Made by a program: the position numbers and the translations under genes. Below, one piece after another: positions 1 through 7,863 of a stretch of DNA of 42,615 nucleotides. Source of the DNA: an uncultured bacterium (lineage in GTDB: Bacteria; Bacillota; Clostridia; TANB77; CAG-508); NCBI GenBank assembly GCA_905215615.1, contig CAJMQM010000001.1:1-42615 (forward strand), written 5' to 3'. The notes beneath the pieces were generated by a model. The model ran no database searches. It had not been told where the DNA came from and saw only the letters and a program-made list of their open reading frames with translations. Position 1 is the first letter of the stretch. Each line of letters starts with the position of its first letter.

Positions 1-71
1 GAATTTATATTTTGCCCTAAATTCTCACTTCCATTTTGATTTCCATTTGTATTATTATTATTTTGTTCCAT
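1..71 (-). CDS. Asn/Gln-rich protein, N-terminal fragment
   Basis: A minus-strand reading frame opens with ATG at 71-69 and runs off the left edge. The start is supported by an AAGGAG motif about six bases upstream on the minus strand. The visible residues are MEQNNNNTNGNQNGSENLGQ followed by NIN, a low-complexity hydrophilic start. The rest of the protein lies outside the window, so no function can be given. It is divergent from the gene at 241, and the 169-base gap between them must hold both promoters. Confidence 0.6.
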   Translation of the reverse strand, partial: MEQNNNNTNGNQNGSENLGQNIN

Positions 72-175
72 AAATTCTCCTTTCTTGAGTTTATTACTCA
101 AGTAATTTATTATAAATATATTAACCTAAAACAATTATATCATACAAGACTTTTGTGAAAAAAATGTGACAATAT

Positions 176-203
176 TGAAAAAAGTTCAAGTTATATGTAT
201 AAT
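176..203 (+). promoter_or_regulatory. Sigma-A-type promoter for the gene at 241
   Basis: TTGAAA at 176-181 and TATAAT at 198-203 are separated by 16 bases, a good match to the housekeeping -35/-10 pattern. The predicted start of transcription would be near 210, about 30 bases before the coding region. Confidence 0.5.
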
Positions 204-240
204 ATAAAGAAGTTTAATTAAATGTAAGTGAGGAATAGTA

Positions 241-723
241 ATGTTAAAAAGCGAAAAAGGACTAACATATATAGCAATGATATTTATAATAGTATTAATA
301 GCCATAATAGTATTTGGTGTTATTTATTTTGCAAGAATTGAATTATCAAAAGAAAGCTTAGAGACATTAAAAACAGATATGTTATTAATACAAGGAAAAA
401 CAGAGTTAGTATCACAACACGTAGATATGAAGGAAAAGGATGCAGAATTAATAGGAACAAAGCTTGGAGATATGGGAGAAGATGAAATAATAAAAAGCTT
501 TTTAGAAAAAAATATTATAGATGCAAATTCAAAAGATAGTGACTTTTATGTTTTAAAAGAACAAGACATAAGAAATTTAGAGCTAGAAAATGTAAAAATA
601 GAAGAGGGAGTTTATTATATAGTAGACTACAAAAATAATGACATAATTATTACAAATGGTTATGAAGCACCAGATGGAAAGTTGTATTACAAATTATCAG
701 ATATAGAGAACTTAGAAAATTAA
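241..723 (+). CDS. Single-pass membrane-anchored protein, pilin-like N-terminus
   Basis: 160 residues. The N-terminus is a short basic stretch (MLKSEKG), then a hydrophobic segment at about residues 8-30, then a soluble charged domain rich in Glu, Lys and Asp. The KG-plus-hydrophobic-stretch arrangement resembles type IV prepilins, but the usual Glu at position +5 of the mature pilin is not evident, so it may be only an ordinary signal anchor. The soluble part (about residues 33-160) has no motif I recognise; residues 35-75 look helical. A GTGAGGAA sequence just upstream serves as ribosome binding site. It precedes rnhB by 42 bases and may be cotranscribed with it. Function unknown. Confidence 0.75.
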   Translation: MLKSEKGLTYIAMIFIIVLIAIIVFGVIYFARIELSKESLETLKTDMLLIQGKTELVSQHVDMKEKDAELIGTKLGDMGEDEIIKSFLEKNIIDANSKDSDFYVLKEQDIRNLELENVKIEEGVYYIVDYKNNDIIITNGYEAPDGKLYYKLSDIENLEN

Positions 724-765
724 GTAATAGTGCTAAGATTTATATAGTAAATGAAAGGGATTATA

Positions 766-1428
766 ATGAAGGAAAAAGAAGAAATAAGGCTAAATGAACT
801 AAAAAAAATAGATAGAGAATTTTATGCAAAAGGGCTAAAACTAATTGCAGGCATTGATGAAGCGGGACGCGGACCATTGGCAGGACCAGTGGTTGTTGCG
901 TCTGTTATTATGCCAGAAAACTCTTTTATAGAAGGAATAAACGATTCTAAAAAAGTATCTGAAAAAAGAAGGGAAAAACTATATGATATAATTCTAAATG
1001 AAGCAATAGGCTATGGGGTAGGAATAATAGACCAAAGAGAAATAGATGAAATTAACATATTAAATGCAACAAAAGAAGGACTTACACGTAGCATTAAAGA
1101 ATTAGAAAAAAACTTAAAAGAAAATGGGAGCGGTTTTGAAAAGCCAGATGTAATTTTTGTAGATGCTTTAACAAAAATAGATACAGATAGTATTCCTTAT
1201 AAATCAATTGTACATGGAGATGCAATTAGCTACTCAATAGCATCTGCCTCGATTATAGCAAAAGTAACAAGAGATAGAATTATGAGACAATGGGATGAGG
1301 TATATCCACAATATGGCTTTGCTAAACATAAAGGCTATGGTACAGCTGCACATATTCAAGCAATTAAAGAATATGGGTTATGCCCATTACATAGGCTAAG
1401 TTTTGTTAAAAATTTTATAGAAAAATAG
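766..1428 (+). CDS. rnhB: Ribonuclease HII
   Basis: Endonuclease that cuts the RNA strand of RNA-DNA hybrids and starts removal of single ribonucleotides misincorporated in DNA; cytoplasmic, metal dependent. The type 2 RNase H signature GIDEAGRGPLAGPV is present with Asp31 and Glu32 as the first two metal ligands. Further acidic residues lie in FVDALTK and in the block HGDAISYSIASASIIAKVTRD (last Asp in VTRD). 220 residues, about the usual length. An in-frame ATG at 751 would add five residues, but the AAAGGGA at 754-760 fits the ATG at 766 as ribosome binding site. The next gene follows after 18 bases. Confidence 0.96.
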   Translation: MKEKEEIRLNELKKIDREFYAKGLKLIAGIDEAGRGPLAGPVVVASVIMPENSFIEGINDSKKVSEKRREKLYDIILNEAIGYGVGIIDQREIDEINILNATKEGLTRSIKELEKNLKENGSGFEKPDVIFVDALTKIDTDSIPYKSIVHGDAISYSIASASIIAKVTRDRIMRQWDEVYPQYGFAKHKGYGTAAHIQAIKEYGLCPLHRLSFVKNFIEK

Positions 1429-1446
1429 AAAAACATGGAGGATTTT

Positions 1447-2049
1447 ATGGTAAAAAATATTGTATTTGATATAGGGGCAGTATTAGTAGGCTACAACCCA
1501 AAAGAATATGCTAAAAAAATTAATATTTCTTTAGAAAAAGTTGATAAAGCACATGAAGTATTAGTTCACACTAAAGGGTGGAGAGAATATTTAGATGGAA
1601 AAATAGAAAATGAAGAATTCTTAAAAGATTTAATCCAAAAAAATCCAGAATATAAAGATGAATTTGAATTATTAATTCTTAAAGAAAATAATAAGCATAT
1701 TACATATGAAATTAAAGAAAATACGCAATTACTAAAAGAATTGTCAAATAATTATAACATATATCTACTTTCTAACATTACAAAAGATACAATGGACAGT
1801 TTTAAAGAAATGTATGACTTCGAGAAGAAAATTACAGGAGCAACATATTCTTATGAAGCACATATAAGCAAGCCACATAAAGAAATATATAATTTTCTAT
1901 TTTCAAAATATAATTTAAAACCTAATGAGTGTATTTTTATAGATGATAAACTACATAACATAGAAGTAGCAAATGAGCTTGGTATGCAAGGAATTCATTA
2001 TACAGACCATGAAAAACTTGTAGAAGAATTAGGAGGAAAACTAAAGTGA
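1447..2049 (+). CDS. HAD-superfamily phosphatase, subfamily IA (YihX-like)
   Basis: Small-molecule phosphatase of the haloacid dehalogenase fold, substrate unknown. Motif I is FDIGAVLVG, where the first Asp is the nucleophile and the second-position Asp is replaced by Gly, as in YihX-type sugar-phosphate phosphatases (DLGNV). Motif II is LLSNIT, motif III the Lys in SKPHKEIY, motif IV IDDKLHNIEVANELG. An alpha-helical cap lies at about residues 15-85. ATG 1447 is preferred to the ATG at 1435 because GGAGG at 1437-1441 is then five bases upstream. Its stop overlaps the start of the phosphorylase gene by four bases (GTGA), so the two are translationally coupled, which suggests a role in nucleoside or sugar-phosphate salvage (inference). 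Confidence 0.88.
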   Translation: MVKNIVFDIGAVLVGYNPKEYAKKINISLEKVDKAHEVLVHTKGWREYLDGKIENEEFLKDLIQKNPEYKDEFELLILKENNKHITYEIKENTQLLKELSNNYNIYLLSNITKDTMDSFKEMYDFEKKITGATYSYEAHISKPHKEIYNFLFSKYNLKPNECIFIDDKLHNIEVANELGMQGIHYTDHEKLVEELGGKLK

Positions 2050-3302
2050 ATATACAAGAAATAATTGCAACAAAAAGAGATAAACGTAAATTAAGCAAGG
2101 AGCAAATTGAATATTTTATTAATAATTATACAAGTGGAAACATTACAGATTATCAAGCAGCTGCACTTGTTATGGCAATTTACATTAATGGTATGGACGA
2201 AGAAGAAATAGTTAATTTAACTTTAGCAATGGCAAGTTCTGGAGACATTTTAGATTTATCTGAATTGGGAACAGTTGTAGATAAACATAGCACAGGAGGA
2301 ATTGGAGATAAAGTAACTTTAATATTAGCTCCAATTATAGCTTCTTTAGGTATTCCAGTAGCCAAAATGTCTGGAAGAGGGCTTGGCTATACTGGCGGAA
2401 CAGCAGACAAATTGGAAGCAATACCAGGCTATAAAGTGGTATTGGAAGAAAAACAATTTATAGAAAATGTTAAAGAAATTGGAATAAGTTTAATTACCCA
2501 AACTGCAAACTTAGCACCAGCAGATAAAAAAATATATGCGCTAAGAGATAGCATAAATTGTGTAGAAAGTATACCGCTAATAGCATCAAGTATTATGAGC
2601 AAAAAAATAGCATCTGGAGCAAATAAAATAGTGTTAGATGTAACTTGTGGAAGCGGAGCTTTTATGAAAACAAAAGAATCTGCGGAAAAATTAGCAAAAA
2701 CAATGGAGAAAATAGGAAATTTAGCAGGAAGAGAAACTGTTGCAGTTATAACAGATATGGACCAACCGTTAGGAAAATATGTAGGAAATACTTTAGAAGT
2801 AATAGAAGCAATAGATACTTTAAATGGAAACTGGCAAAGTGATGTAAAAGATGTTGTATTACTTCTAGGGGCATATATTATAAAATTGGCAGGAAAAGGT
2901 GACAACATTGAAGAAAACAAGGAAAAAATGCTAGAGCAAGTAAAAAATGGAAATGCACTTAATAAATTTAAAGAACTTGTTGCAAAACAAGAAGGAGATG
3001 TTTCTTATATTGAAGATGTAGAGAAATTTCCAAAAGCCAAATACATATTACCAGTAATATCTACCAAAAGTGGAACTGTAGAAAAGCTTAATGCAGAAAA
3101 TGTTGGTAAAATTGCTATGATGTTAGGCGCAGGAAGAATTTGCAAAGAAGATGATATAATAAAAGAAGTAGGAATAGAGCTAAACAAAAAGGTAGGAGAT
3201 ACAGTAGAAATTGGGGAAGTATTAGCATATATTCATGGAAACGATGAGGAGAGTTCAGAAAAAGCAGTAATAGATTTACGAAATGTATATGAAATAGAAT
3301 AA
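2046..3302 (+). CDS. pdp: Pyrimidine-nucleoside (thymidine) phosphorylase
   Basis: Splits thymidine, deoxyuridine or uridine with phosphate into base and (deoxy)ribose-1-phosphate; cytoplasmic dimer for nucleoside salvage. Conserved blocks are KHSTGGIGDKVTL (phosphate binding), the family signature SGRGLGYTGGTADKLEAIPG, and the C-terminal alpha/beta domain with VGDTVEIGEVLAYIH. 418 residues, slightly short of the roughly 430-440 typical for Pdp/DeoA. The start is GTG overlapping the HAD stop, with AGGAGG about ten bases upstream. Sequence alone does not separate Pdp from the thymidine-specific DeoA; Bacillota usually carry Pdp. A strong terminator follows. Confidence 0.93.
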   Translation: MNIQEIIATKRDKRKLSKEQIEYFINNYTSGNITDYQAAALVMAIYINGMDEEEIVNLTLAMASSGDILDLSELGTVVDKHSTGGIGDKVTLILAPIIASLGIPVAKMSGRGLGYTGGTADKLEAIPGYKVVLEEKQFIENVKEIGISLITQTANLAPADKKIYALRDSINCVESIPLIASSIMSKKIASGANKIVLDVTCGSGAFMKTKESAEKLAKTMEKIGNLAGRETVAVITDMDQPLGKYVGNTLEVIEAIDTLNGNWQSDVKDVVLLLGAYIIKLAGKGDNIEENKEKMLEQVKNGNALNKFKELVAKQEGDVSYIEDVEKFPKAKYILPVISTKSGTVEKLNAENVGKIAMMLGAGRICKEDDIIKEVGIELNKKVGDTVEIGEVLAYIHGNDEESSEKAVIDLRNVYEIE

Positions 3303-3390
3303 GTTTGAATTAAAGTTTATTAAAAGATAGTATTTTTTAAACTTATAGAGATTTGAGTATTTATTTGTAGATTGGAAAAAAGAATAAATA

Positions 3391-3428
3391 AAAAGAACAC
3401 CTTTTTTTAATAAATGGTGTTCTTTTTA
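3391..3428. terminator. Bidirectional intrinsic terminator
   Basis: Stem AAAAGAACACC / GGTGTTCTTTT with a T-rich loop. A-run on the left and T-run on the right let it act for the phosphorylase operon on the plus strand and for the convergent gene at 3731-3486 on the minus strand. Confidence 0.85.
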
Positions 3429-3485
3429 TCGTTTTATTAATATTTAATATGTATTTCATTTTAATAAACCTATTTTTAAGGCAAA

Positions 3486-3731
3486 CTATAATTTTAAATC
3501 TTTTCCATACATACTAGATAATTCAGTATTTTCGTTAATTAATCTATTTACATTTTTAATAGAAATACCAGTACAAGAAGATAGGCTCTCCATTGAATTT
3601 GGTAATCCGTTTTCATTAAAATAATTTTTTAAAGTAGAAATATCGTTTAAATCTTTTGGTTCACAATTAGGGCAAACATGACTATTACTAATATAAAACC
3701 AGCCACAACGACAGCATTTGTTAAAGTTCAT
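3486..3731 (-). CDS. YvyF/TIGR03826-like zinc-ribbon and helix-turn-helix protein
   Basis: 81 residues. Two Cys-X2-Cys pairs (CCRCG at residues 6-10 and CPNC at 20-23) form a zinc ribbon. After it comes a short domain with the pattern of a MerR-like winged helix (SMESLSSCTGISIKNVNRLINEN). This layout matches the small YvyF family annotated near flagellar genes in Bacilli and Clostridia, where it is thought to be regulatory. No flagellar genes lie nearby, so a flagellar role is not supported by context. A GAAAGGA motif lies upstream of the ATG on the minus strand. Family assignment is from memory of the architecture. Confidence 0.7.
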   Translation of the reverse strand: MNFNKCCRCGWFYISNSHVCPNCEPKDLNDISTLKNYFNENGLPNSMESLSSCTGISIKNVNRLINENTELSSMYGKDLKL

Positions 3732-4087
3732 AATATATTCATCCTTTCAATTTTTCATAAGTTAATTAAAATCACACATATTATAACATAAATTTAGACA
3801 AACTTAAACATTTTTTTACACATTTATTTAATTTATAGATTGCGATAATAAATTTATGTTCTTATTACAATGTTGTGACTAGTTAGTTTAACTAGTTTTA
3901 AATCCATTTAAGTACTTTAAATTAGGCTTTTTAAGTCAAAATTAATATATAAAATTTTTATGAGATTTGCTTTTCCTTATATTATATAGTAAACTTATAA
4001 AAGTGTAATAAAACAAATTTGTAATATTATACAAATAAAAAAAGGGGAAATAATCCAAGTATATAATATGGATTATAAGTGAATACA
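3732..4087. other. Intergenic region between yvyF-like gene and birA
   Basis: 356 bases of very AT-rich sequence. It must hold the minus-strand promoter of the 81-residue gene and the plus-strand promoter of birA, but no clear -35/-10 pair was found. The one distinct element is an inverted repeat at 3878-3896, ACTAGTTA-GTT-TAACTAGT, followed by TTTTA, which could be an operator or a weak terminator. The GGGG at 4043-4046 is too far from the birA start to serve as its ribosome binding site. Confidence 0.4.
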
Positions 4088-4663
4088 ATGAATATAGAAA
4101 AAATAAAAAAAGCAAATACAAAATTTTTAGGAAAAAATATAATATATTACAATGAAATTGGTTCCACACAAGATGTAATAAGAAAATTGGCAGAAGAACA
4201 TGTAGAAAATGGAAGCATTGTAATAGCAGATAATCAAGTAGCAGGTAAAGGCACTAAAGGAAGGACGTGGTGTACAGAAAAAGAAAAAAATATTACAATG
4301 TCATTTGTTATATACCCAAAATGTGAAATAAAAGAACTAGATGGGCTTACTATAAACCTAGCAAAAGCAATTTCAGAAGCTATAAAAGAGCTTTATGGGT
4401 ATAACTTGGAAATAAAAGAGCCAAATGACTTAATATTAAAAGGCAAAAAGATTAGTGGTATTTTAACACAAAGTGTAACCCTAGAAGAAAAAGTGCAATA
4501 TGTGCTAGTTGGAATAGGTTTTAATGTAAACCAAATGGAATTTAATGAAGAAATTTCAAATATTGCTACTTCACTAAAAAAAGAATTTGATACTGAATTT
4601 AGTAGAGAAGAAATTATAATTAAAATTTTAGAAAAGATAGAAGAAAAACTAATAATGTTATAA
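4088..4663 (+). CDS. birA: Biotin-[acetyl-CoA carboxylase] ligase, monofunctional
   Basis: Activates biotin with ATP and attaches it to the Lys of AccB. The catalytic core is present: STQD near residue 22, the biotinyl-AMP loop GKGTKGRTW and the lysine block KEPNDLILKGKKISGIL. The protein is only about 190 residues: it lacks the N-terminal helix-turn-helix of the BirA repressor, and the C-terminal SH3-like domain is absent or very short. It should therefore be an enzyme without repressor function. The start may be ATG 4088 or GTG 4079; neither has a strong ribosome binding site. It stands upstream of the fatty-acid cluster that contains its substrate AccB, separated by a terminator. Confidence 0.92.
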   Translation: MNIEKIKKANTKFLGKNIIYYNEIGSTQDVIRKLAEEHVENGSIVIADNQVAGKGTKGRTWCTEKEKNITMSFVIYPKCEIKELDGLTINLAKAISEAIKELYGYNLEIKEPNDLILKGKKISGILTQSVTLEEKVQYVLVGIGFNVNQMEFNEEISNIATSLKKEFDTEFSREEIIIKILEKIEEKLIML

Positions 4664-4687
4664 AAAAATATTGGTTAAGAATAAGTT

Positions 4688-4726
4688 AAGCCAAATTGTT
4701 AAACCCTAACAATTTGGCTTAGTTTT
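4688..4726 (+). terminator. Intrinsic terminator after birA
   Basis: Perfect 14-base stem AAGCCAAATTGTTA / TAACAATTTGGCTT with a five-base loop, followed by AGTTTT. It separates birA from the fatty-acid operon, which therefore needs its own promoter. Confidence 0.85.
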
Positions 4727-4803
4727 ATGTAATTTATTATTGGCACTGAAACTATAAAATGTACAATAAAAATGAGTTGTATGAAAAAAATAATATACAC
4801 AGC

Positions 4804-4834
4804 TTCGACCGGTCAGTCTAATAGATTTTATACT
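4804..4834 (+). promoter_or_regulatory. Candidate operator and promoter of the fatty-acid operon
   Basis: GACCGGTC at 4807-4814 is a perfect eight-base G+C-rich palindrome in otherwise AT-rich DNA, extended as CGACCGGTCAGTC. Such GACCGGTC/GGTC patterns are common in TetR-family operators. It overlaps a possible -35 (TTCGAC, 4804-4809) placed 19 bases before TATACT (4829-4834). An alternative promoter upstream is TTGGCA 4740-4745 with TACAAT 4762-4767 (16-base spacer), which would put the palindrome in the early transcribed region. No TetR gene lies in the window. Confidence 0.45.
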
Positions 4835-4871
4835 TTAAATAATATAAAATATTAAAAATTATGAGGTGAAT

Positions 4872-5801
4872 ATGGAAAGTATACAAATAATAGGAAACGG
4901 ACAATATCTACCGAAATTAAAAGTTAATAACTTAGAATTAGAAAAAAAATTTAATGTAGAAGAAGACTATATATTAAGAAGAACGGGAATAGAAACAAGA
5001 TATTATACAGAAGATGAAGATATTTGCCAAATGGCTTATAAATCTGCTGTTATGGCTATAGAAAATGCAAAAATAAATACAAAAGAAATAGAATTAATTG
5101 TTGTTGCCACTACATCTACAAATACTCTTATGCCAGGAATTTCATACTATGTACAAAAAGAGCTAGAGATAGAACATTGTATTTGCTTAGATGTACTGGC
5201 AGGTTGTGCAGGCTATATAAATGCACTAGACATAGCCAAAATGTACATAAGTGCAAAAAAAGTGGAAACTGCTTTAATTATAGGTGTAGATATATTATCA
5301 AATTGTGTAGATAATAACGACATAAATACAAAAATTATATTATCAGATGGTGCAGGAAGTACAGTAACAAAAAAAGCGCTAACTTCTAAAATATATTACT
5401 CTAATATACAAAGTGATGGAAAAAATGGAGAGATATTAACATATAGAACTAACGAAAAAATAAAGATGGATGGAAAAGCAGTTTACAAATATGCTGTAAC
5501 AGAAACTGTAAAAAATATAAACCAATTGTTAAGTGAAGCAAATTTAAAAATGGAAGATATAAAATATATAGTTCCACATCAGTCTAATATAAAAATAATG
5601 AAATCAATTGCAGATAAACTAAGCATAAAAATGGAAAAAATGTATACAAACATTAAAGAAGTAGGAAATACATTTTGTGCTAGTATACCAATAGCTTTAA
5701 CACAAATGTACGAGCAAAATTTATTAAACTCAGGAGACAAAATTATTTTAATAGGATATGGTGGAGGATTAAATACAGCAAGTATTTTACTAGAAATATA
5801 A
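4872..5801 (+). CDS. fabH: 3-oxoacyl-[acyl-carrier-protein] synthase III
   Basis: Condenses an acyl-CoA primer with malonyl-ACP to start each fatty acid chain. The thiolase fold carries Cys112 in DVLAGCAGYI, His in VPHQSNIKIM (HQxN motif) and Asn in VGNTFCASIPIAL, the complete KAS III triad. 309 residues, normal length. ATG 4872 is preferred to GTG 4866 because GAGGTGA lies just upstream of it. First gene of the fatty-acid cluster, downstream of the palindromic element at 4807. The gap of 127 bases to fabD is too small to hold an acpP gene. Confidence 0.95.
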   Translation: MESIQIIGNGQYLPKLKVNNLELEKKFNVEEDYILRRTGIETRYYTEDEDICQMAYKSAVMAIENAKINTKEIELIVVATTSTNTLMPGISYYVQKELEIEHCICLDVLAGCAGYINALDIAKMYISAKKVETALIIGVDILSNCVDNNDINTKIILSDGAGSTVTKKALTSKIYYSNIQSDGKNGEILTYRTNEKIKMDGKAVYKYAVTETVKNINQLLSEANLKMEDIKYIVPHQSNIKIMKSIADKLSIKMEKMYTNIKEVGNTFCASIPIALTQMYEQNLLNSGDKIILIGYGGGLNTASILLEI

Positions 5802-5928
5802 GGAAGAACACAGTTTTATCATTGAAAATAGAATAAATAATGGCAAATAATTAGATTGTAAAAATAATGTAAGATTAAATAGTATAAACCAATTTATAAA
5901 AATATTATTTATATAGGAGTGAAAATAT

Positions 5929-6873
5929 ATGAAAATAGCATTTATGTTTCCAGGTCAGGGCTCACAAGTAGTTGGCATGGGTAAAGACATATATGAAAAT
6001 TATGAAGAAGCAAAAGAAGTATACAATAAAGTAAGCAAAATTTTAGATATTGATATGTGCAAACTATGTTTTGAAGAAACAATAGAGGAATTAAGCAAAA
6101 CAGAAAATACACAAATTGCTATTGCAACAATGAGTTTAGCTATATTAGCAGTATTAGAAAAATATGGTATAAAAGCAGAAATTGCAACAGGATTAAGCTT
6201 AGGAGAATATGTTGCACTAATGTATTCAAAAATACTTAGTTTAGAAGATGGCATGAAACTTCTAAAACAAAGAGGTTACCTAATGGGGAACTTAGTACCA
6301 AATGAAAAATATGCTATGGCAGCTGTAATAGGGCTTAGTGCTAATGAAATAGAAGATGTATGCAAAAACAAAATAGAAGAAGGCAAATTTGTAGTTCCTG
6401 CAAATTATAATTATTCTGGTCAAATAGTTGTATCAGGAAACGAAGATGCAGTAGAAGAGTGTATGAAAATATTCCAAGAAAAGGGCGCAAAAAGAGTTGT
6501 AAAATTAAAAATAGGAGGTCCTTTTCATACAGAAAAACTAAAAGAAGCAAGCGAAGAATTTGCTAAATATTTAGAAAACGTTTCATTTAATAATCCACAA
6601 ATAGATGTAATAAAAAACATAGATGGTAGTATATATTCGGAAAATGACAATGTAAAGGAAATATTAGCAAAACATATAATAAGTCCTGTAAGGTTTGATA
6701 AAGCAATAAAATTAATGGAAAATAGAGGAATTGATACATATGTGGAAATAGGTCCAGGAAGAGCTTTATCTGGCTTTGTAAAAAAAGAACTAGAAAACGC
6801 AAATGTATATGCAATTAATAATTTAGACGGACTTAACAAATTTTTAGAGGCTGTGAAGTTGGAAAATTTGTAA
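5929..6873 (+). CDS. fabD: Malonyl-CoA-[acyl-carrier-protein] transacylase
   Basis: Moves malonyl from CoA to acyl carrier protein. PGQGSQVVGMG lies at residues 8-18, the nucleophile Ser90 sits in GLSLGEY (the His of the usual GHSLGEY is Leu, a variant I recall from other Clostridia), and the catalytic His is in GGPFHTEKL. A C-terminal VEIGPGRALSGFVKK block is typical. 314 residues, normal. An AGGAGTGAAA motif precedes the ATG. Gene order matches clostridial fab clusters. Confidence 0.95.
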   Translation: MKIAFMFPGQGSQVVGMGKDIYENYEEAKEVYNKVSKILDIDMCKLCFEETIEELSKTENTQIAIATMSLAILAVLEKYGIKAEIATGLSLGEYVALMYSKILSLEDGMKLLKQRGYLMGNLVPNEKYAMAAVIGLSANEIEDVCKNKIEEGKFVVPANYNYSGQIVVSGNEDAVEECMKIFQEKGAKRVVKLKIGGPFHTEKLKEASEEFAKYLENVSFNNPQIDVIKNIDGSIYSENDNVKEILAKHIISPVRFDKAIKLMENRGIDTYVEIGPGRALSGFVKKELENANVYAINNLDGLNKFLEAVKLENL

Positions 6874-7034
6874 AATGTAGTATTTAGCTTATTTGTAAAA
6901 TAAGTGCAATCTTTAAATTGAAATAGAAAATATTTTATGCTTCTGGAGATTATAGGGTAAATTATATTTTAATTAAAATAGAGTAAATTTATTAATAATT
7001 ATCAGAAAATAAAGATGAAAGGAAGAAAATTAAT

Positions 7035-7778
7035 ATGGGAGATAATAAAGTTGCTTTAATAACAGGTGGTTCTAGAGGAATAGGAGAAAAAATAGCAGAA
7101 AAATATGCAAGTGAAGGGTATAATTTAGTTATAAATTATGTTTCTAACATTGAAAACATAGAAGAACTTTCTAATAAAATAAAAGGAAATTCTAATATAG
7201 AAATTTTATTTATACAAGCAGATGTTACAAATTTTGAGGATTGCGAAAATATGGTAAAAGAAGCAGTAGAAAAATTTGGACACATTGATGTAGTTGTAAA
7301 TAATGCAGGAATTACAAAAGATGGACTTCTTATGAGGATGAAAGAAGAAGAATTTGACAGAGTAATAGAAGTTAATTTAAAAGGAACATTTAATGTTACA
7401 AAATCTGCAATACCATACATGATGAAACAAAAATATGGAAGAATTGTAAGTATATCATCAGTAGTAGGGGTTAGTGGAAATGCTGGTCAAGCAAACTATT
7501 CTGCATCTAAAGCAGGAATTATAGGTTTTACAAAATCAGTTGCAAAAGAGCTTGCTAGTAGAAATATATTAGCAAATTGTGTAGCACCAGGATTTATTAA
7601 AACAGATATGACAGATGTACTTTCAGATAGTGTTAAAGAAAGCATAAATGCGCAAATACCGCTTAAGAAAATGGGAACTGCAGAAGAGGTTGCAAAAGCT
7701 GTATACTTTTTAGGAAATGAAGAAAATACATACATAACAGGTCAAGTTTTAAATGTAGATGGCGGTATGATTATGTAA
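7035..7778 (+). CDS. fabG: 3-oxoacyl-[acyl-carrier-protein] reductase
   Basis: NADPH-dependent short-chain dehydrogenase that reduces 3-oxoacyl-ACP to 3-hydroxyacyl-ACP. The Rossmann motif GGSRGIG is at residues 12-18, NNAG at about 91-94, the catalytic Ser in SISSVVG and the Tyr-X3-Lys in YSASK. C-terminus NVDGGMIM is typical of FabG. 247 residues, normal. GAAAGGAAGAAA precedes the ATG by about six bases. The 161-base gap from fabD holds no gene that I can see. Confidence 0.95.
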   Translation: MGDNKVALITGGSRGIGEKIAEKYASEGYNLVINYVSNIENIEELSNKIKGNSNIEILFIQADVTNFEDCENMVKEAVEKFGHIDVVVNNAGITKDGLLMRMKEEEFDRVIEVNLKGTFNVTKSAIPYMMKQKYGRIVSISSVVGVSGNAGQANYSASKAGIIGFTKSVAKELASRNILANCVAPGFIKTDMTDVLSDSVKESINAQIPLKKMGTAEEVAKAVYFLGNEENTYITGQVLNVDGGMIM

Positions 7779-7863
7779 AAAATATGACTGTATAAAATTA
7801 TAAGAAATTAAGATGAAAAATAATCTAATAATTATGTGCCTTATGGAGGGAAAGGAAGTAAAT

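Noticed and set aside
2429..2920. 163-codon minus-strand open frame inside the phosphorylase gene
   Set aside because: Shadow frame of a clear pdp gene, hydrophobic, no start signals.
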